Assembly (NCBI GenBank): GCA_031771865.1
Contig: JASISA010000001.1
Span: 248,001-312,000 of the forward strand
Origin: Nothophaeocryptopus gaeumannii
Taxonomy: Eukaryota; Ascomycota; Dothideomycetes; Mycosphaerellales; Mycosphaerellaceae
Direction of reading: 5' to 3'
DNA length: 64,000 nucleotides
The notes under the pieces are model-generated. The model saw only the letters and a list, made by a program, of their open reading frames with translations. It was not told where the DNA came from and ran no database searches. Shown here one piece after another: positions 43,691 to 54,532 of this stretch. The position numbers and the translations under genes are program-made. Each line of letters opens with the position of its first letter. Within the stretch, counting starts at the first letter, position 1.

Positions 43691-43979
43691 GCGGCAGGCA
43701 GGGTGGGTATGGTTTAGCAACCTCCTCATCTGTTCACAGGATGCAAGTGTTGCGAACAGTCGACCTTGCAGAGTCCACGAGACAACTGGGATCAGCATTC
43801 TCACAGCGTAAGACCACTTGTACCTGGCTAAGCGGCAGCGGATGTTTATATTCGGGACGACTGCCCACGGCTCACAAACCGGGACCTAACCATCACATGG
43901 CGATCAGCGTCTAAAGCACTGGTGAGCGAATCGGCGACTTTTCTTCTGTCCTGCTCAGAAGCAGAGACCCGTTGACAAC
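43691..43979. other. Promoter region of the secreted FAD oxidoreductase
   Basis: Normal-composition spacer; no specific element recognised. Confidence 0.4.
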
Positions 43980-45562
43980 ATGCTCTGTCGGACCTTGATT
44001 CTCTCTGGTTTCTTCGCCTTCATCACGCACGCGACAATCAACGAAGCTGACTTCCCGGCGGATCACATCATTATCAGAGATGTTGCAATACTTGGAGGTG
44101 GGGGAGGCGGCACGTACGCAGCAGTCCGCCTGAGGGAGGACACGGGGGCAAGCGTTGTCCTGATCGAACGGGAGGAGGAGCTTGGAGGGCATGTGAAGAC
44201 ATACAGAGCACCGGACTCCCAAACCGTCATCAATTATGGTGTGCAAGCATACTGGAGATCAAGCGTTGCCGACGCACTTTTCCAGCAATTCAATATCGAG
44301 CTAGTGGCTTCTGTCAATCCGAATTCTACCCAGGTCAATCTTGACTTCGACACCGGCGCAAATCTCGCTTCTTACGAGCCACCAGCACTTCCTGACATCT
44401 TGAAGTCATTACAGACATATTCGCGAATCGCAAAACAATACGACTCGATCCTACTGCCCGGGTACTGGAAGTTTCCCTCTGGAGACGCAATACCGTCCGA
44501 ACTGCTCATGTCCTTTTACGATTTTGCAATGAAGCATTCCATCACACCTGCTTTCCCAATGTGGTTCCAACTGGCTGGTGTCGGGGTCGGTGGCCTCAAG
44601 AACATATCGACTTTTGAGGTCATGTAAGCAGCCTATGAATTCCTCTGTTTCTGATTTGCGCTGACACAACGATGCGTAGGGGACTTGCGGCGAGTCGGCC
44701 CTCGACAGATCCACTCATCATCCAATCTTTCGTGAGACCCAAATCCAGCGACAACAGTGAGCTCTATCAGAAGGCCTACCAGCTTTTGAAGCACGACACT
44801 TTCCTCAACAGCGAAGTCACCCAAGCAGAGCGAAGCTCCGAGGGCATTCGATTGATTGTCCAGAGCAGGAACGGTACAAAAGCGCTCATAAAAGCTAAGC
44901 AGCTCCTCGTCACTCCACCCCCAAGCGTAGCAAACTACGCAAAATTAGATCTCGACGACAGAGAAATCGGCATATTCGGAACCTCGCGAGCCAGATATCA
45001 ATACATCGGCGTGATCAAAACCACGCTCATTCCCGAAAGCTACTCCATCAATTTCCTCCCATCTGCAGCGATGCCCAACAAATACCTCGAGCTGGACCAA
45101 ACTCCGTACACACTTTCTCTGGAAACAACGGGTATGACAGGGACGCATACATTCCGGGTTCTCGTGGCATCTAACGACTTCCTGAACGTGGCACGAGCAA
45201 AGTCGAAAGTTGTACAACATATCTTACAAGCCGTCCATGCCGGCTCTCTGGGCGGCAGCAACCAACCCGGATCATACGGTTCACCAAAAGCCAGCGAAGT
45301 CGACATTGAATTCCTCGCGTTTGCTGATCATAACTCGGTGGTCTGGCGTAAGACGGTGGAAGCAATGAGAGCTGGGTTCATCCAAAATCTTTACGGGCTG
45401 CAAGGGTACCGGTCGACTTGGTATACTGGCAGTCTTTGGTGTACGGACTTTTCGGTCTCGGTGTGGGAGTTCACCGAGACTGTGCTGGAGAGGATGGTGC
45501 AGGCGTTGAATCGGAATGAAAAGCCAAGGGGGTATCGGAGGGATGCGGTCAGAGAGCCATGA
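43980..45562 (+). CDS. Secreted FAD-dependent amine-oxidase-like oxidoreductase (two exons)
   Basis: Exons 43980-44623 and 44680-45562 flank a 56 bp intron with a CTGACAC branch site; 508 residues. The first 19 or so residues are a signal peptide. A dinucleotide-binding fold 'DVAILGGGGGGTYAAVRL' (glycine run at residues 39-44) is followed by 'VVLIEREEELGGHV', as in flavin amine oxidase/protoporphyrinogen-oxidase-like proteins. Later segments include 'LLVTPPPSVANYA' and a C-terminal 'VWEFTETVLERMVQALN' helix, a position that usually contributes to FAD binding. The run of six glycines replaces the more usual GGGASGTYA in this fungal family. The substrate is unknown; the family is annotated by fold, and secretion suggests extracellular or vacuolar oxidation. 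Confidence 0.82.
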
Positions 45563-47025
45563 ATCTGTAGTGAATATGCTACTATTACTTGTCTTGCACG
45601 TCCACGAGCATTCCAATCTCAATTGTCGCGAGAAGCGCAGTGACATGCCCACACTCTCAAGATCTCAGCGACGACTGACCGCAGCCTGAGACGAACATGC
45701 TGAACAGCACAAAGATGACTCTACCGAGGCTGCTCAATCGCTGAGACTTACCCTACTCATCTTATCCATGAGAGCATCGCACTGAAAGGGTATGCCAGCA
45801 ACTCCACGAGCGTCTGAAACGAATGAAACCACGAGCATGGTCGTCCAATCAGCCATCGGCAGTTGATGGCGCGCATGTCAATCAGCAGCCAGAAATGCAA
45901 GGATCATGGCCACAGGGATGAGAGGGTATATATGGAGAAATCCTTGACGTCCAAGCACGGAAGGTGCGGATGAACTTCACCGGACTGTGAACGAAGGTTC
46001 ATGCATCCTCAGAGACTTAATTGCGGAGCGAGACATCCACGAGCGGTGCTAGATGTCGTGGAGTCTGGTTTCACGTGCGTAGATGCTCGTTGTAGCCGCG
46101 GCTGATTGGGAGGTGTTTTCTGGGCTGGTGGTGTAATGTACTGCCTCAGGCATCACAACCAGGTCACTGTGTAGCTAAGTTAGCTTCAGAAGTCTTCAGT
46201 GTCGTATGAGGGCAGTGTCGGCAGACGAGGATGTTGATCAGACTTTGCCCGTTGACCTCAAGCCCGACCAGCTTCTGCCGGAGCAGGTGTATGCAAGCGG
46301 CTGGGCGGAGTAGGATTACCAGTTGAAAAGCTCAATGAGAGTCATCACGGAAAGGAAGAAGGGTGTATGATGGTTCCTTGGCTTACCGAGAGTACCCATT
46401 GTTGTTGAACGCCGGAGAGTCATTTCGTACTCCAGCGCGGGCTTCAAGGCTTCATATGTTGAATGTTGGTATGTCCCATCTTGTAGGTCGTCAACGGATC
46501 ATGGGCGCCGTCCCTGAGGACTACCCTCCTGTTGACGGTTTTATAAGCGGTGTTTCGCTCTCGACGCACATAAGGAATCGCCGGCCGCACGGTTTGTTAG
46601 CAACGACGATTATTTGAGTTGGTGGTCTTGGTGTTGTAGGAGAAGAAGTCGCAGGCACGATGCGGCCGAAGTTTTGCTGGTCGCTAGTTCTAACTTAGTG
46701 CGCCGGACGCGAAAATGCCGAGCTTTGGCCGCGAGCTTCAAGCACTTTGGCATGGCATACACCACACCACAAACTATCAACTCTCCATTATTCCCCGCGA
46801 ATACCACTACTCGCTGCTGTAATATCGAGCTCCGACAACATAAACCACTATCAATCGAATCATCATCAACACCCGTCAACATTTGAACCATTGCACCACA
46901 CACACACCATAGGAGGTACCGCCGCATCGCTCGGGAGTCCGCAGACGCCCAAGCCTTCCACTACCCGCCGTGCAGCACGCGAGACACGGCCGTCATATAC
47001 ATCAGTATTGCAGGGGAAAGCTCCA
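45563..47025. other. Intergenic and eIF4E 5' leader
   Basis: About 1.46 kb. No gene recognised from 45563 to 46600. The last 250 bp before the eIF4E ATG are rich in CAA/ACC and CACACA tracts, which looks like a long 5' untranslated leader; an in-frame extension upstream of ATG 47026 has no ATG of its own. Confidence 0.45.
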
Positions 47026-48192
47026 ATGGACAAGAACAACGACAACAGCCCCTCGAATCTGTGGACTAGAAGATCAAAGTACGTCCACCTCCGCCCGCAA
47101 CCCCTCCAATCCTCCTTTGCGCCTGCTAACCATGCACGCGACCAACAGCTCCAGCAAGAACAGCCTGTCTATGAACAAACCCGACAATCGCGAATCCCAC
47201 GACACTACCGCTGCGAAAAGATACAATAGCATCGGCGGCGGAAAGAGCCATCCCTTCAACATCAACACATCCGCCGTCGCCTCTCCTACAGGCAGTGGTG
47301 CTTCCTCCGCCTTTGGTTTGGGCAGTGGTGCTTTTGGATTTGGCAGTGCCACTGGCAAGACCCCGAAGACTCCCGGCGCGACATTTGACTGGGGCGGAAA
47401 GCAGGAGAAAGAGAAGAAGGATTCATCAGACGAGAAGGATACCAGAAGGCCCCCGCCGCCGCGGAAATCGCTGTCAAGCAACAGAATCGTGAGCCAATCG
47501 ACCGTTGGAGCGTCTGAAATATCCTTGCAACAATCGGAAGGAAGCCTGCCACTGAAGCATGCGTGGATAATATATTACAGACCGCCCACAAGTAAGAACA
47601 GTGACTACGAGAAGAGCATCAAGGTAGGAAAATGTCAAGGCATGACATGTACAAGCTCCAGCAGACTGACTTTGACTAGGCGCTCTGCCGAATACCAACT
47701 GTTCAAGACTTCTGGAAAGTGTACACGCACCTCAAACATCCTAGTGACCTCCCCACCGTGAGCGACTACCACTTCTTCCGAGAAGGCATTCGACCCGTCT
47801 GGGAAGATGAAGAGAATCGCAAGGGCGGCAAATGGACAATGCGCCTGAAGAAAGGCGTAGCGGACCGATACTGGGAAGCCCTGCTACTGGCCATGATAGG
47901 CGATCAATTCGCTGAAGCCGGAGAAGAAGTCTGCGGAGCCGTTGTGAGTGTTCGATCAGGGGAAGATGTCTTCTCAATTTGGACGAAGAACGACGGAGGT
48001 CGCAACGTCAAGATCCGGGAAACGGTCAAACGTGTACTGTCTTTGCCTGTGGACACGAATTTACAGTGGAGATCACACGATGAGTCGATCCAGACTCGCA
48101 CGACTCTGGATGAAGCTAGGAAGGTCAACCAGGAAAAGCGACGGAACACGTTAGTGGCGGAAAGGAGCGAGGCCAATGAACTGAAGGGCTAG
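47026..48192 (+). CDS. eIF4E-family cap-binding protein, class II-like (three exons)
   Basis: Exons 47026-47078, 47149-47623 and 47680-48192 (introns 70 and 56 bp) give 346 residues. A long low-complexity N-terminus (Gly/Ser/Lys-rich, with 'SGAFGFGSATGKTPKTPGAT') precedes the eIF4E fold: 'LPLKHAWIIYYRPP', 'IPTVQDFWKVYTHLKHPSDL', 'FREGIRPVWEDEENRKGGKW' and 'CGAVVSVR'. Cap-stacking Trp217 (PVWEDE) is conserved. The position equivalent to human W56 is Tyr171, as in class II/4E-HP proteins, and the W46 equivalent is also Tyr. Class II members often act as translational repressors and are not usually the main cap factor. It is placed in the cytoplasm. The gene model is well supported by phase. Confidence 0.88.
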
Positions 48193-48708
48193 CGACCTCG
48201 AGCGGTCGACGGCCTGCGCTATTTCCCGTACTCGCGCTGGAGATTCATGTGCTTCGTGGATGGCCACGGACCGATGTGTTGTGCCGAATTGATACTCCCG
48301 GACGGATGTCACTGTTAACGCGCGGAGCCCATGAGCTCATCTGCTTGTGTTAGCGATCGTTGGACTACTTCTTGTTATTGCATCGTAGCGTATCTTGTAC
48401 ACTACTACTGACACTGATACTACCACTGCTCGAAAGGAGTAGGGTATGGCTGGGGTTTGGCATTTGTTTGAGAGCGTTACGTAACGATCGTATGGACTTG
48501 CAAGAGGCATATGGATTGCCGCAATCTCGACAACAAACCGCACAAAACAGCTTACTTTATCATGTCGTGCTACTCTAACGTCTCTTCCGCAAGCTCTCAG
48601 CGCGGGCGACGTGGCTTGCCTCAGGCAGCCGAGACAGCTCCTCGGATCCCGACCTCATCTCGCCTCAAGTTCCACTTCCTCAATCTCTGTGTCACAATTC
48701 CCAATGCC
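48193..48708. other. Intergenic between eIF4E and EthD-domain gene
   Basis: About 515 bp. An in-frame open extension of the next gene reaches back to ATG 48511, so part of this may be coding if a longer N-terminus is used. Confidence 0.4.
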
Positions 48709-49335
48709 ATGATGGTTCTCGAAGCTGGCTATGCAAACACAACGGGTTTCCGAAAAGTCGTCAAGGCTACCATTCTCGTCAAGAAGAAGCCCGACATGAG
48801 CGACGAGGCCTTCATCGAGCATTACAATCACAAGCACGCCCAGATGGCGGCTCCAGTATTGCAGAAACACCATGTCATAACTTATAGCCTCGTATGACTC
48901 TCGCTATCAAAGAGCTGCGATGACAAGGCTTGAAGTATGGAGCAAGCGCTGAGGCAATCGCCAGACATACTGCCTCAAACGAGACCGAACGATCATAAAC
49001 GATATGCGTATGTCTTATCTCCCACTCCCCACCGTCATACTCCCTTCCATGCTGACGCTCGTCAGTCCACGGTAAATCAGCCGGCCTCATGGACTTCGAT
49101 GCCATATGCACATTCGTCTTCAAAGACTACAAGGACTTTGCCAAGTTCATGTATGATCCGGCGAGTAAGGACCTGACGCCAGATCATGAGAACTTCATGG
49201 TGGAGGAGGAGATGAAGATGATGGTTGGGGATGAGTATATGGTAAGTTGAATCGATGACAATAGGCTATTACAGGTGTCTCTCTGATGGTGTTGTTCGTT
49301 GGTAGGTCATTGAGGATGGGGTGAAGGTGGGATGA
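48709..49335 (+). CDS. EthD-domain (dimeric alpha/beta barrel) protein, four exons
   Basis: Exons 48709-48891, 48965-49007, 49066-49241 and 49306-49335 with introns of 73, 58 and 64 bp give 143 residues. 'VVKATILVKKKPDMSDEAFI' followed by EHYNHKHAQM is the EthD opening strand and helix. The small second exon supplies 'TYCLKRDRTIINDM', and exon 3 gives 'LMDFDAICTFVFKDYKDFAK' and 'PDHENFMVEEEMKMM'. Fungal proteins of this type occur as small cyclase- or monooxygenase-like helpers in polyketide clusters and also singly. The start at ATG 48709 has a good context (AATGCCATGATGG); ATG 48562 or 48511 would add 49 or 66 residues with no domain content. The splice model of exon 2 was chosen because it alone keeps the frame open. 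Confidence 0.75.
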
Positions 49336-49729
49336 GATTTGGAAGGGTATGTGGAGGGTGAGTGGTCCTTACCTGTGGATACGTGCTGAGTATTGTTGAG
49401 CATACACGATAGATAACTGCCAGTCGATCAGAGTGCTGTTGTAATCCAGCTTTCTCCGACCCAGCATGCAGAAGGACATCAATGTCTGGTAAGTAATTAC
49501 GTCAGTCCAGCCTCGGGGAGCATACTTCAGAAAACGTCAAGGTGGTGGCGGTGGTGGTATCATTGCCTCTCCACCATTGTGCATGCTGTCCATGGGCATA
49601 TCCAGACACAACACTCGAGCGCTCTCAAGTCAATCTTTTTGAACTCAGCAGAAATCAATCATTCATCAAGGCATTCGACAAGCAAATTCTACTCCCCGCA
49701 TCAGTACCGCAGCACCTACAACCAACACA
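49336..49729. other. Intergenic
   Basis: About 390 bp, no gene recognised. A CAACACAATG context leads into the next start. Confidence 0.4.
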
Positions 49730-50041
49730 ATGCCAGGAACTCTCTCCGCCCCCGCCGCCCCCGATCCTGCCCCGGCCCCGGCAGAAGCTCCCGAGGAGCC
49801 CTCCGACTACTGGGTCATCATCCGCAGGAGCCTCATCGTTTGGGATTACACGCGATTGGTGCGTCAAGCAGGCATGATGCTACGCAATTCATTGCAGGTG
49901 CCGGCTGTGGTTCAGGCGGCCAGGACGAACTTTGAAGCGGAGCCTTTATTAGTCGCTCTGAGAATGATGTTGAAGGATTGTGAGATTTATCGGGAGATTG
50001 CTGCGGGAGGTTCTGGGAGGCTGGAGGAGTTGAACTTTTGA
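49730..50041 (+). CDS. Small conserved-looking protein of unknown function
   Basis: 103 residues, no intron. The first 24 residues are Ala/Pro/Glu-rich (PAAPDPAPAPAEAPEEPSDY); then comes an amphipathic region 'YWVIIRRSLIVWDYTRLVRQ', then helices with 'AARTNFEAEPLLVALRMMLK'. There is no signal peptide and no clear transmembrane segment, although the middle helix is fairly hydrophobic. ATG 49730 is preceded by CAACACA, a typical fungal context. I do not recognise the family. Regular helix design and a good start context favour a real gene. Confidence 0.55.
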   Translation: MPGTLSAPAAPDPAPAPAEAPEEPSDYWVIIRRSLIVWDYTRLVRQAGMMLRNSLQVPAVVQAARTNFEAEPLLVALRMMLKDCEIYREIAAGGSGRLEELNF

Positions 50042-50857
50042 GGGGGATGGATGTGTGTGTCCAGGGGTATCAGGAGGCAATGAAAAGGGCTGATTTGAGG
50101 TGGCATATCATGACTAAAGGCTAGCACTGCGAGTTACTGCTTCCGTGAGCTACCAGCATTCTGTATGCCCTGTACACCAGTCGTCCTGCAAGTTTCGTTC
50201 ACTCCAACTTGGGAATGCAACTTCCATAAAGGTCAGTCCCGCAGTGCATTAGAATCTGATCCATCGTACCACCGACGGTGTCACGGAATGTCTTCAATGC
50301 AGTGCTTACTGCCATTCCCAAGATGCTCATCACAGCCGGTAAGTGCAAGCTTGATCCGCCAGGCCTCCAGCGCCTGTGACTGTGCATTTGGTCAAGGGCC
50401 ATGCTTCTCGGCGAGGACGAGTTGATCTGGTTGATAGAGATCTTCCACGTCTTCATGGGCAATTTGCTATCGCCGTTGAGCGAGAGTGCACAGCTGACAT
50501 GCCTTACAGTGAGCGTGTCTCTTACCGCCTGTCAGGACCGAGTATGTAAAGTCTGCGCTTCCAGACTATTCTCGCTTAAAGAGTGTAGTCAAACACGCCT
50601 CCGGCGTGATGTTGTCCATCTGGTATGATGTCTCTTCTTATATTCCTCCTTACACGAGACGGCCAGCGCTATTCCGTTCTGCAGTCTTCAGCCTGATCAT
50701 TGGGTCGCTGTCAAGAAGGTTCTTCATCGCCATCTCCTCTTCGATGATCAGACAGTATTGCAGCTGACTCAGCATTCATGTCCATTCACACTCGAGCTAC
50801 ATAATCGCCACCAGCCTGCTGTCCATGCTATCACCTCCACCACCCGCCATATTCAAG
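50042..50857. other. Intergenic upstream of RAD14
   Basis: About 815 bp. Minus-strand frames at 50199-50620 look vaguely protein-like in alternating frames, which could be a decayed gene, but no motif supports it. The RAD14 promoter must be in the right-hand part. Confidence 0.4.
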
Positions 50858-52003
50858 ATGGTCCACGCCGAGCGACCGTCAACACCACCGCGGCGAGCTC
50901 CTCCAGCCTCTGTCCAGTCGCCGATCACACCCGAGCAGGTCCGCCGCATGGAAGAGTCCCGTCTACGAGCCAAAGCACTCCGAACGCAGCAGGAAGCCGC
51001 CGCACAGAAGTCTCGTCCATCTGCAGCCGCTCCATATCCACCGGTTGCTGGCCAGAAACGCTCAGCTGCAGCAATCAGCAAAGACTCGCCTGCGAACAGT
51101 CGCGATGCTCGTAACTCTCCAGCTAAAGGACCGAATGCGCCGAATAGCAACAATGGCTTGGCTCAGTCACAGGATACGGGCATTCGAGCTGCAAGGAAGT
51201 TCCAAAAGTATGTGGAGTACGATTTCAGCAAGATGACAGACACAAAGGGCGGGTTTATGACACAGGAGGATGATCCACATAACCGAACATTGCATGCGCC
51301 TGAAGGCGACCATGGAAAGCCGGCGAACATGACCTTGAGGGAATGGGAGCAAAGGCAGCTGCAAAAGAGCTTGCGGAATCAGCGGCAAGGACCATATGAG
51401 CCTGGGCTGTCGGCTTTGGATTCGAGGAATGCTAAGAAGTGTCGGGAGTGCAATAGCTTGGAGATCGATTGGTCATGGGACGAGCTGTTGAAGACACAAG
51501 TCTGTCATACATGCAAAGAGAAGTATCCGGAGAAGTACAGCCTTCTTACCAAGACTGAGGCCAAGGAGGATTACCTGCTCACGGACCCTGAGCTGAAAGA
51601 CGAAACGTTACTTCCACATCTGAAGAAGCCGAATCCACATAAAAGCACCTGGAATGACATGATGCTGTTTGTGCGGTATCAAGTTGAAGAGTACGCGTTT
51701 TCAGATCAAAAATGGGGTTCTGCCGAAGGCCTGGACGCCGAATACGAGAGACGAACACAGGAGACAAAGGCGAGGAAAGAGAAGAAGTTCAAGAACAAAC
51801 TGACTGAGTTGAAAAAGAGGACAAGAGTCGATGCATACCAACGAGCAAGAGGTGGCGGTGGTGGAGACTTCGGAGATACAATAGGTCCAGGGCGGCATGA
51901 GCATGAATGGGGCAGAGCCGTCGAAGTCCCAGACACCGGCATGTTGAAGAAGACGTGCGTGGAATGCGGGATGGAGGTCGAAGAGCTTGACCTTGGCGAC
52001 TGA
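50858..52003 (+). CDS. RAD14: XPA/Rad14-type nucleotide excision repair protein
   Basis: 381 residues from ATG 50858 (CAAGATGGTCC context); ATG 50825 would add 11 residues. The C4 zinc finger is Cys195, 198, 216 and 219 (C-x2-C-x17-C-x2-C) in 'KKCRECNSLEIDWSWDELL' and 'VCHTCKEKYPEKYSLLTKTE'. It is followed by 'AKEDYLLTDPEL' and the basic DNA-binding helix region 'KPNPHKSTWNDMMLFVRYQV'. The N-terminus has proline/alanine-rich disorder with 'SPITPEQVRRMEESRLRAKA', and the C-terminus has a glycine-rich segment and two more cysteines (CVECGM). The protein verifies bent, damaged DNA and anchors repair factors in the nucleus. It converges with the small secreted protein gene. Confidence 0.93.
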   Translation: MVHAERPSTPPRRAPPASVQSPITPEQVRRMEESRLRAKALRTQQEAAAQKSRPSAAAPYPPVAGQKRSAAAISKDSPANSRDARNSPAKGPNAPNSNNGLAQSQDTGIRAARKFQKYVEYDFSKMTDTKGGFMTQEDDPHNRTLHAPEGDHGKPANMTLREWEQRQLQKSLRNQRQGPYEPGLSALDSRNAKKCRECNSLEIDWSWDELLKTQVCHTCKEKYPEKYSLLTKTEAKEDYLLTDPELKDETLLPHLKKPNPHKSTWNDMMLFVRYQVEEYAFSDQKWGSAEGLDAEYERRTQETKARKEKKFKNKLTELKKRTRVDAYQRARGGGGGDFGDTIGPGRHEHEWGRAVEVPDTGMLKKTCVECGMEVEELDLGD

Positions 52004-52091
52004 GTGTGTCGTGAGTGGATCTGTCTGTTACTTTCAAAGTCTACGATACCCATGATACCGCGCAAAACAGAGAGAATTCACTGTCGTCTTC

Positions 52092-52496
52092 TTATTTCCC
52101 CCCTTGCCCAACCCTCTCACAAGCTTTCTGACTCCCCTCACAACAAAGCTGCGCATCCGTCTTCGGAAACACCGTGAGAAACACTGCATCCTTGCACCAC
52201 GCCGGCGGTTTGAAGGCCTCACTCTCTCGCTCGTGCAGTCCCTTCGCGAAATCATCAACCTTCTTCTGCAACTCCTCACATTCGCGGCAGAAAGTCTCCG
52301 CACCGGTAGGAGACATGACGTCGGGGAATGCGAGGGTTGGACATTTGTCGCAGGTCAGACCGTTGGGGCCCTACAAGAGGTTAGTGAAGCGAACTGTGGA
52401 CTTTGAGGTGAGGGTTCCAACCATTTTGATGAGTGGCGACGCAATCGTTGTCGCGCAGAACGCGAGCGCCGAGGCGATGGGCTTAGAAGTGACCAT
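52092..52496 (-). CDS. Small secreted cysteine-rich protein (two exons)
   Basis: ATG 52496-52494 opens 25 codons with signal-peptide character ('MVTSKPIASALAFCATTIAS'). A 51 bp intron (52371-52421) with branch CACTAAC and acceptor TTGTAG leads to exon 2, ending at 52092; 117 residues. The mature part carries eight cysteines: LTCDKC, TFCREC, PAWCKD, QLCCEG and KACE. Small size, secretion and an even cysteine count suggest four disulfides, as in many fungal effector-like or apoplastic proteins. No known family was recognised. The donor (AAAATG/GTTGGA) is weak compared with the other introns here, so the exon 1 boundary is the least certain part. Confidence 0.6.
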
Positions 52497-54532
52497 TTTG
52501 ATCAGAGTGGACGCGTATCGGGAAGTGCTGCGGCGAGAAAGACTTAGAGTGGAGGTGCAGACGTTCAGAGTTTCAGACGCCATATACCAATTGGTTGTCT
52601 GCAAGACACCAGGCTACAGTCGATGCAAGGCGGCCTTTCACACATTGGGATTCCGACTGGAGTGCGGAAAGGCAGGAGGCCTCTGAAATCAACGCGAGAG
52701 ACGCCCGCAGACCATTCACGGCGTGTGGAGCTGTCATCGTCACTGAGCTTGGCAGCGTGATATCGGATAGCCGCGCGACGGCCAAATTGTCAACGAGAGT
52801 AACGCGGACAGGGTAAACGTCGCCGCCGCCCTTAGTCGCTGGCATAATGCCTGATTTGATGCCTGGCCTAAGGACATGACCATGTTGGTCATGTGCACTC
52901 CGAAACATGCTTGATTGCTAATTTTGTTCGCCATCTAGTCAGTTCGATGGTTGGGGAACACGAACGAAAGTCGAGAGCAGCTGGCCAATCTGGACTTTTG
53001 GAAACAAGATCGCGCATGTGCCAAGATGCCCCATTTGAGTGAATGCCTGGCTGAGAATCGGCTCGAACCACCTTGACACTGGGGAAATCTTGAGCAGAGA
53101 GAGCGCACGTGGTGTGAACCCTGCAGGACGAATTTCGAGGGGCTTTGAGGAGAAGAATTATATTCGTACTCAGTACTGTGCGTTCCCTCGGCTTCAGTGC
53201 GAGCAAGGTGTTACTCATGCTTGACTGGCTATAGATCTGGGCGGGAGCATACGAGCGAAGCGGTTGCAATGCTGAAAGAAAGTGACGCAAGTTGCCATCT
53301 GCCAGATCCCATCCCATGGACACAACAATTAGAATGGCAACACCTAGAGATGGACGGCATGATCACGAGCACTATTGACTGAGCACTAAACAGCCGTGCC
53401 AGTTCACTTCATCCGAGATGGGTAACAAAGATGATGTACATTTACTGGTGCCTTCTCGGTGATGACAATCTCCAAATGTCTCGTTAACCACAAGAGTGAA
53501 CATTAAACGAAGAGCGAGCACCGAAGCCTAAACCTAGCAGGCCGCCGAAAGTCATCATCGCGCGAATTCGATTGATGGGGCTCATGCCATTCGTCCGCAT
53601 GCAACTCCATTGGAGAGCGTGACTCCTACGGGATTGAATCTCTCGGACCTCATAAAAGGTCGATATGCGCAAAAGCCAGTACCCTCCCTTCTGGAGCTAC
53701 ATCCAACCATTGGCTCACCCGTTCTCAACCCATGAAAACATCAAAGCTATATACTGCTCGCGCTCTTCCCATCCCACTACCTCGCCGCAGACTGCAGAGC
53801 GCATTCAGCGAATCGCGGCAGAACGGGCTCGTGAGTGGACTCATCTCACGCCGTGTTGCGTGCTCGCCTGCACGCACCGAAAGCACCAGAACTGTATATT
53901 GCTCACGCTCTCCGTGGCTTGGTGCTCCATCGCAGACTCGAGAACGCATCTCTCGATCCTCGCGGTGGCAACGCGGACAGACGCAGACCGGGCGGTGTGG
54001 TGATCTTCCTTCTCCTGGCCAGGCTCAGGGCCCAGCTCAAGGCTCACAAAAAAGAATAGAGGGAGGAAAGAGCAGTTGCAGCCGATAGTTATAGGCCTTG
54101 GAACTCGGAAAGGCCCGTCTCAGGTGAGGTTGGATGGTGGTGAAGGAAGAGAATTTCGGAGCGTGATCAGGAGCATATGCGGGTGGCATGTGCGTGATTT
54201 CGTTCACCGAGGATCACGTCTTGACTCGTCAAATCCGTAGCAAACACATGGAGGCTGAAGATATCCGCGGCCGCGAAAGTCGATTGGTCCCTCTTTACAT
54301 ACCGGCAGTGAGAAGCCATTCCCAGAGGACGGTACTGCTCCGCCGTGCTCCATCAGTATCCTTGAAGACCACCTACAGGTGTCTGGAGGGGCGGAAGCAA
54401 ACAGCATAGCAAAGAAACGGAAGCAAGCATTGCTATACATTCACCACCTATGAGCCGAGACAGTCGGACATGCAACGGCCGGGAAATCTAACAAGCCACC
54501 CATCCCAATCTCCACCATCCCACCCTCTCCCT
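52497..54532. other. Two-kilobase gene-poor stretch
   Basis: No convincing gene. A minus-strand frame at 52573-52845 (about 90 codons) is open but ends just 77 bp before the small secreted protein start and shows no motif. A diverged direct repeat of roughly 130 bp lies at about 53730-53990. Confidence 0.45.

Noticed and set aside
46747..47025. N-terminal extension of the eIF4E reading frame
   Set aside because: Open but without an ATG and rich in His/Ser/Thr; better explained as 5' untranslated leader.
50199..50620. Possible decayed minus-strand gene upstream of RAD14
   Set aside because: Protein-like patches change frame without splice sites and match no family I know.
52573..52845. Minus-strand open frame of about 90 codons starting MPATKGGG
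   Set aside because: No motif, it ends within 77 bp of another gene's start on the same strand, and codon choice is not distinctive.
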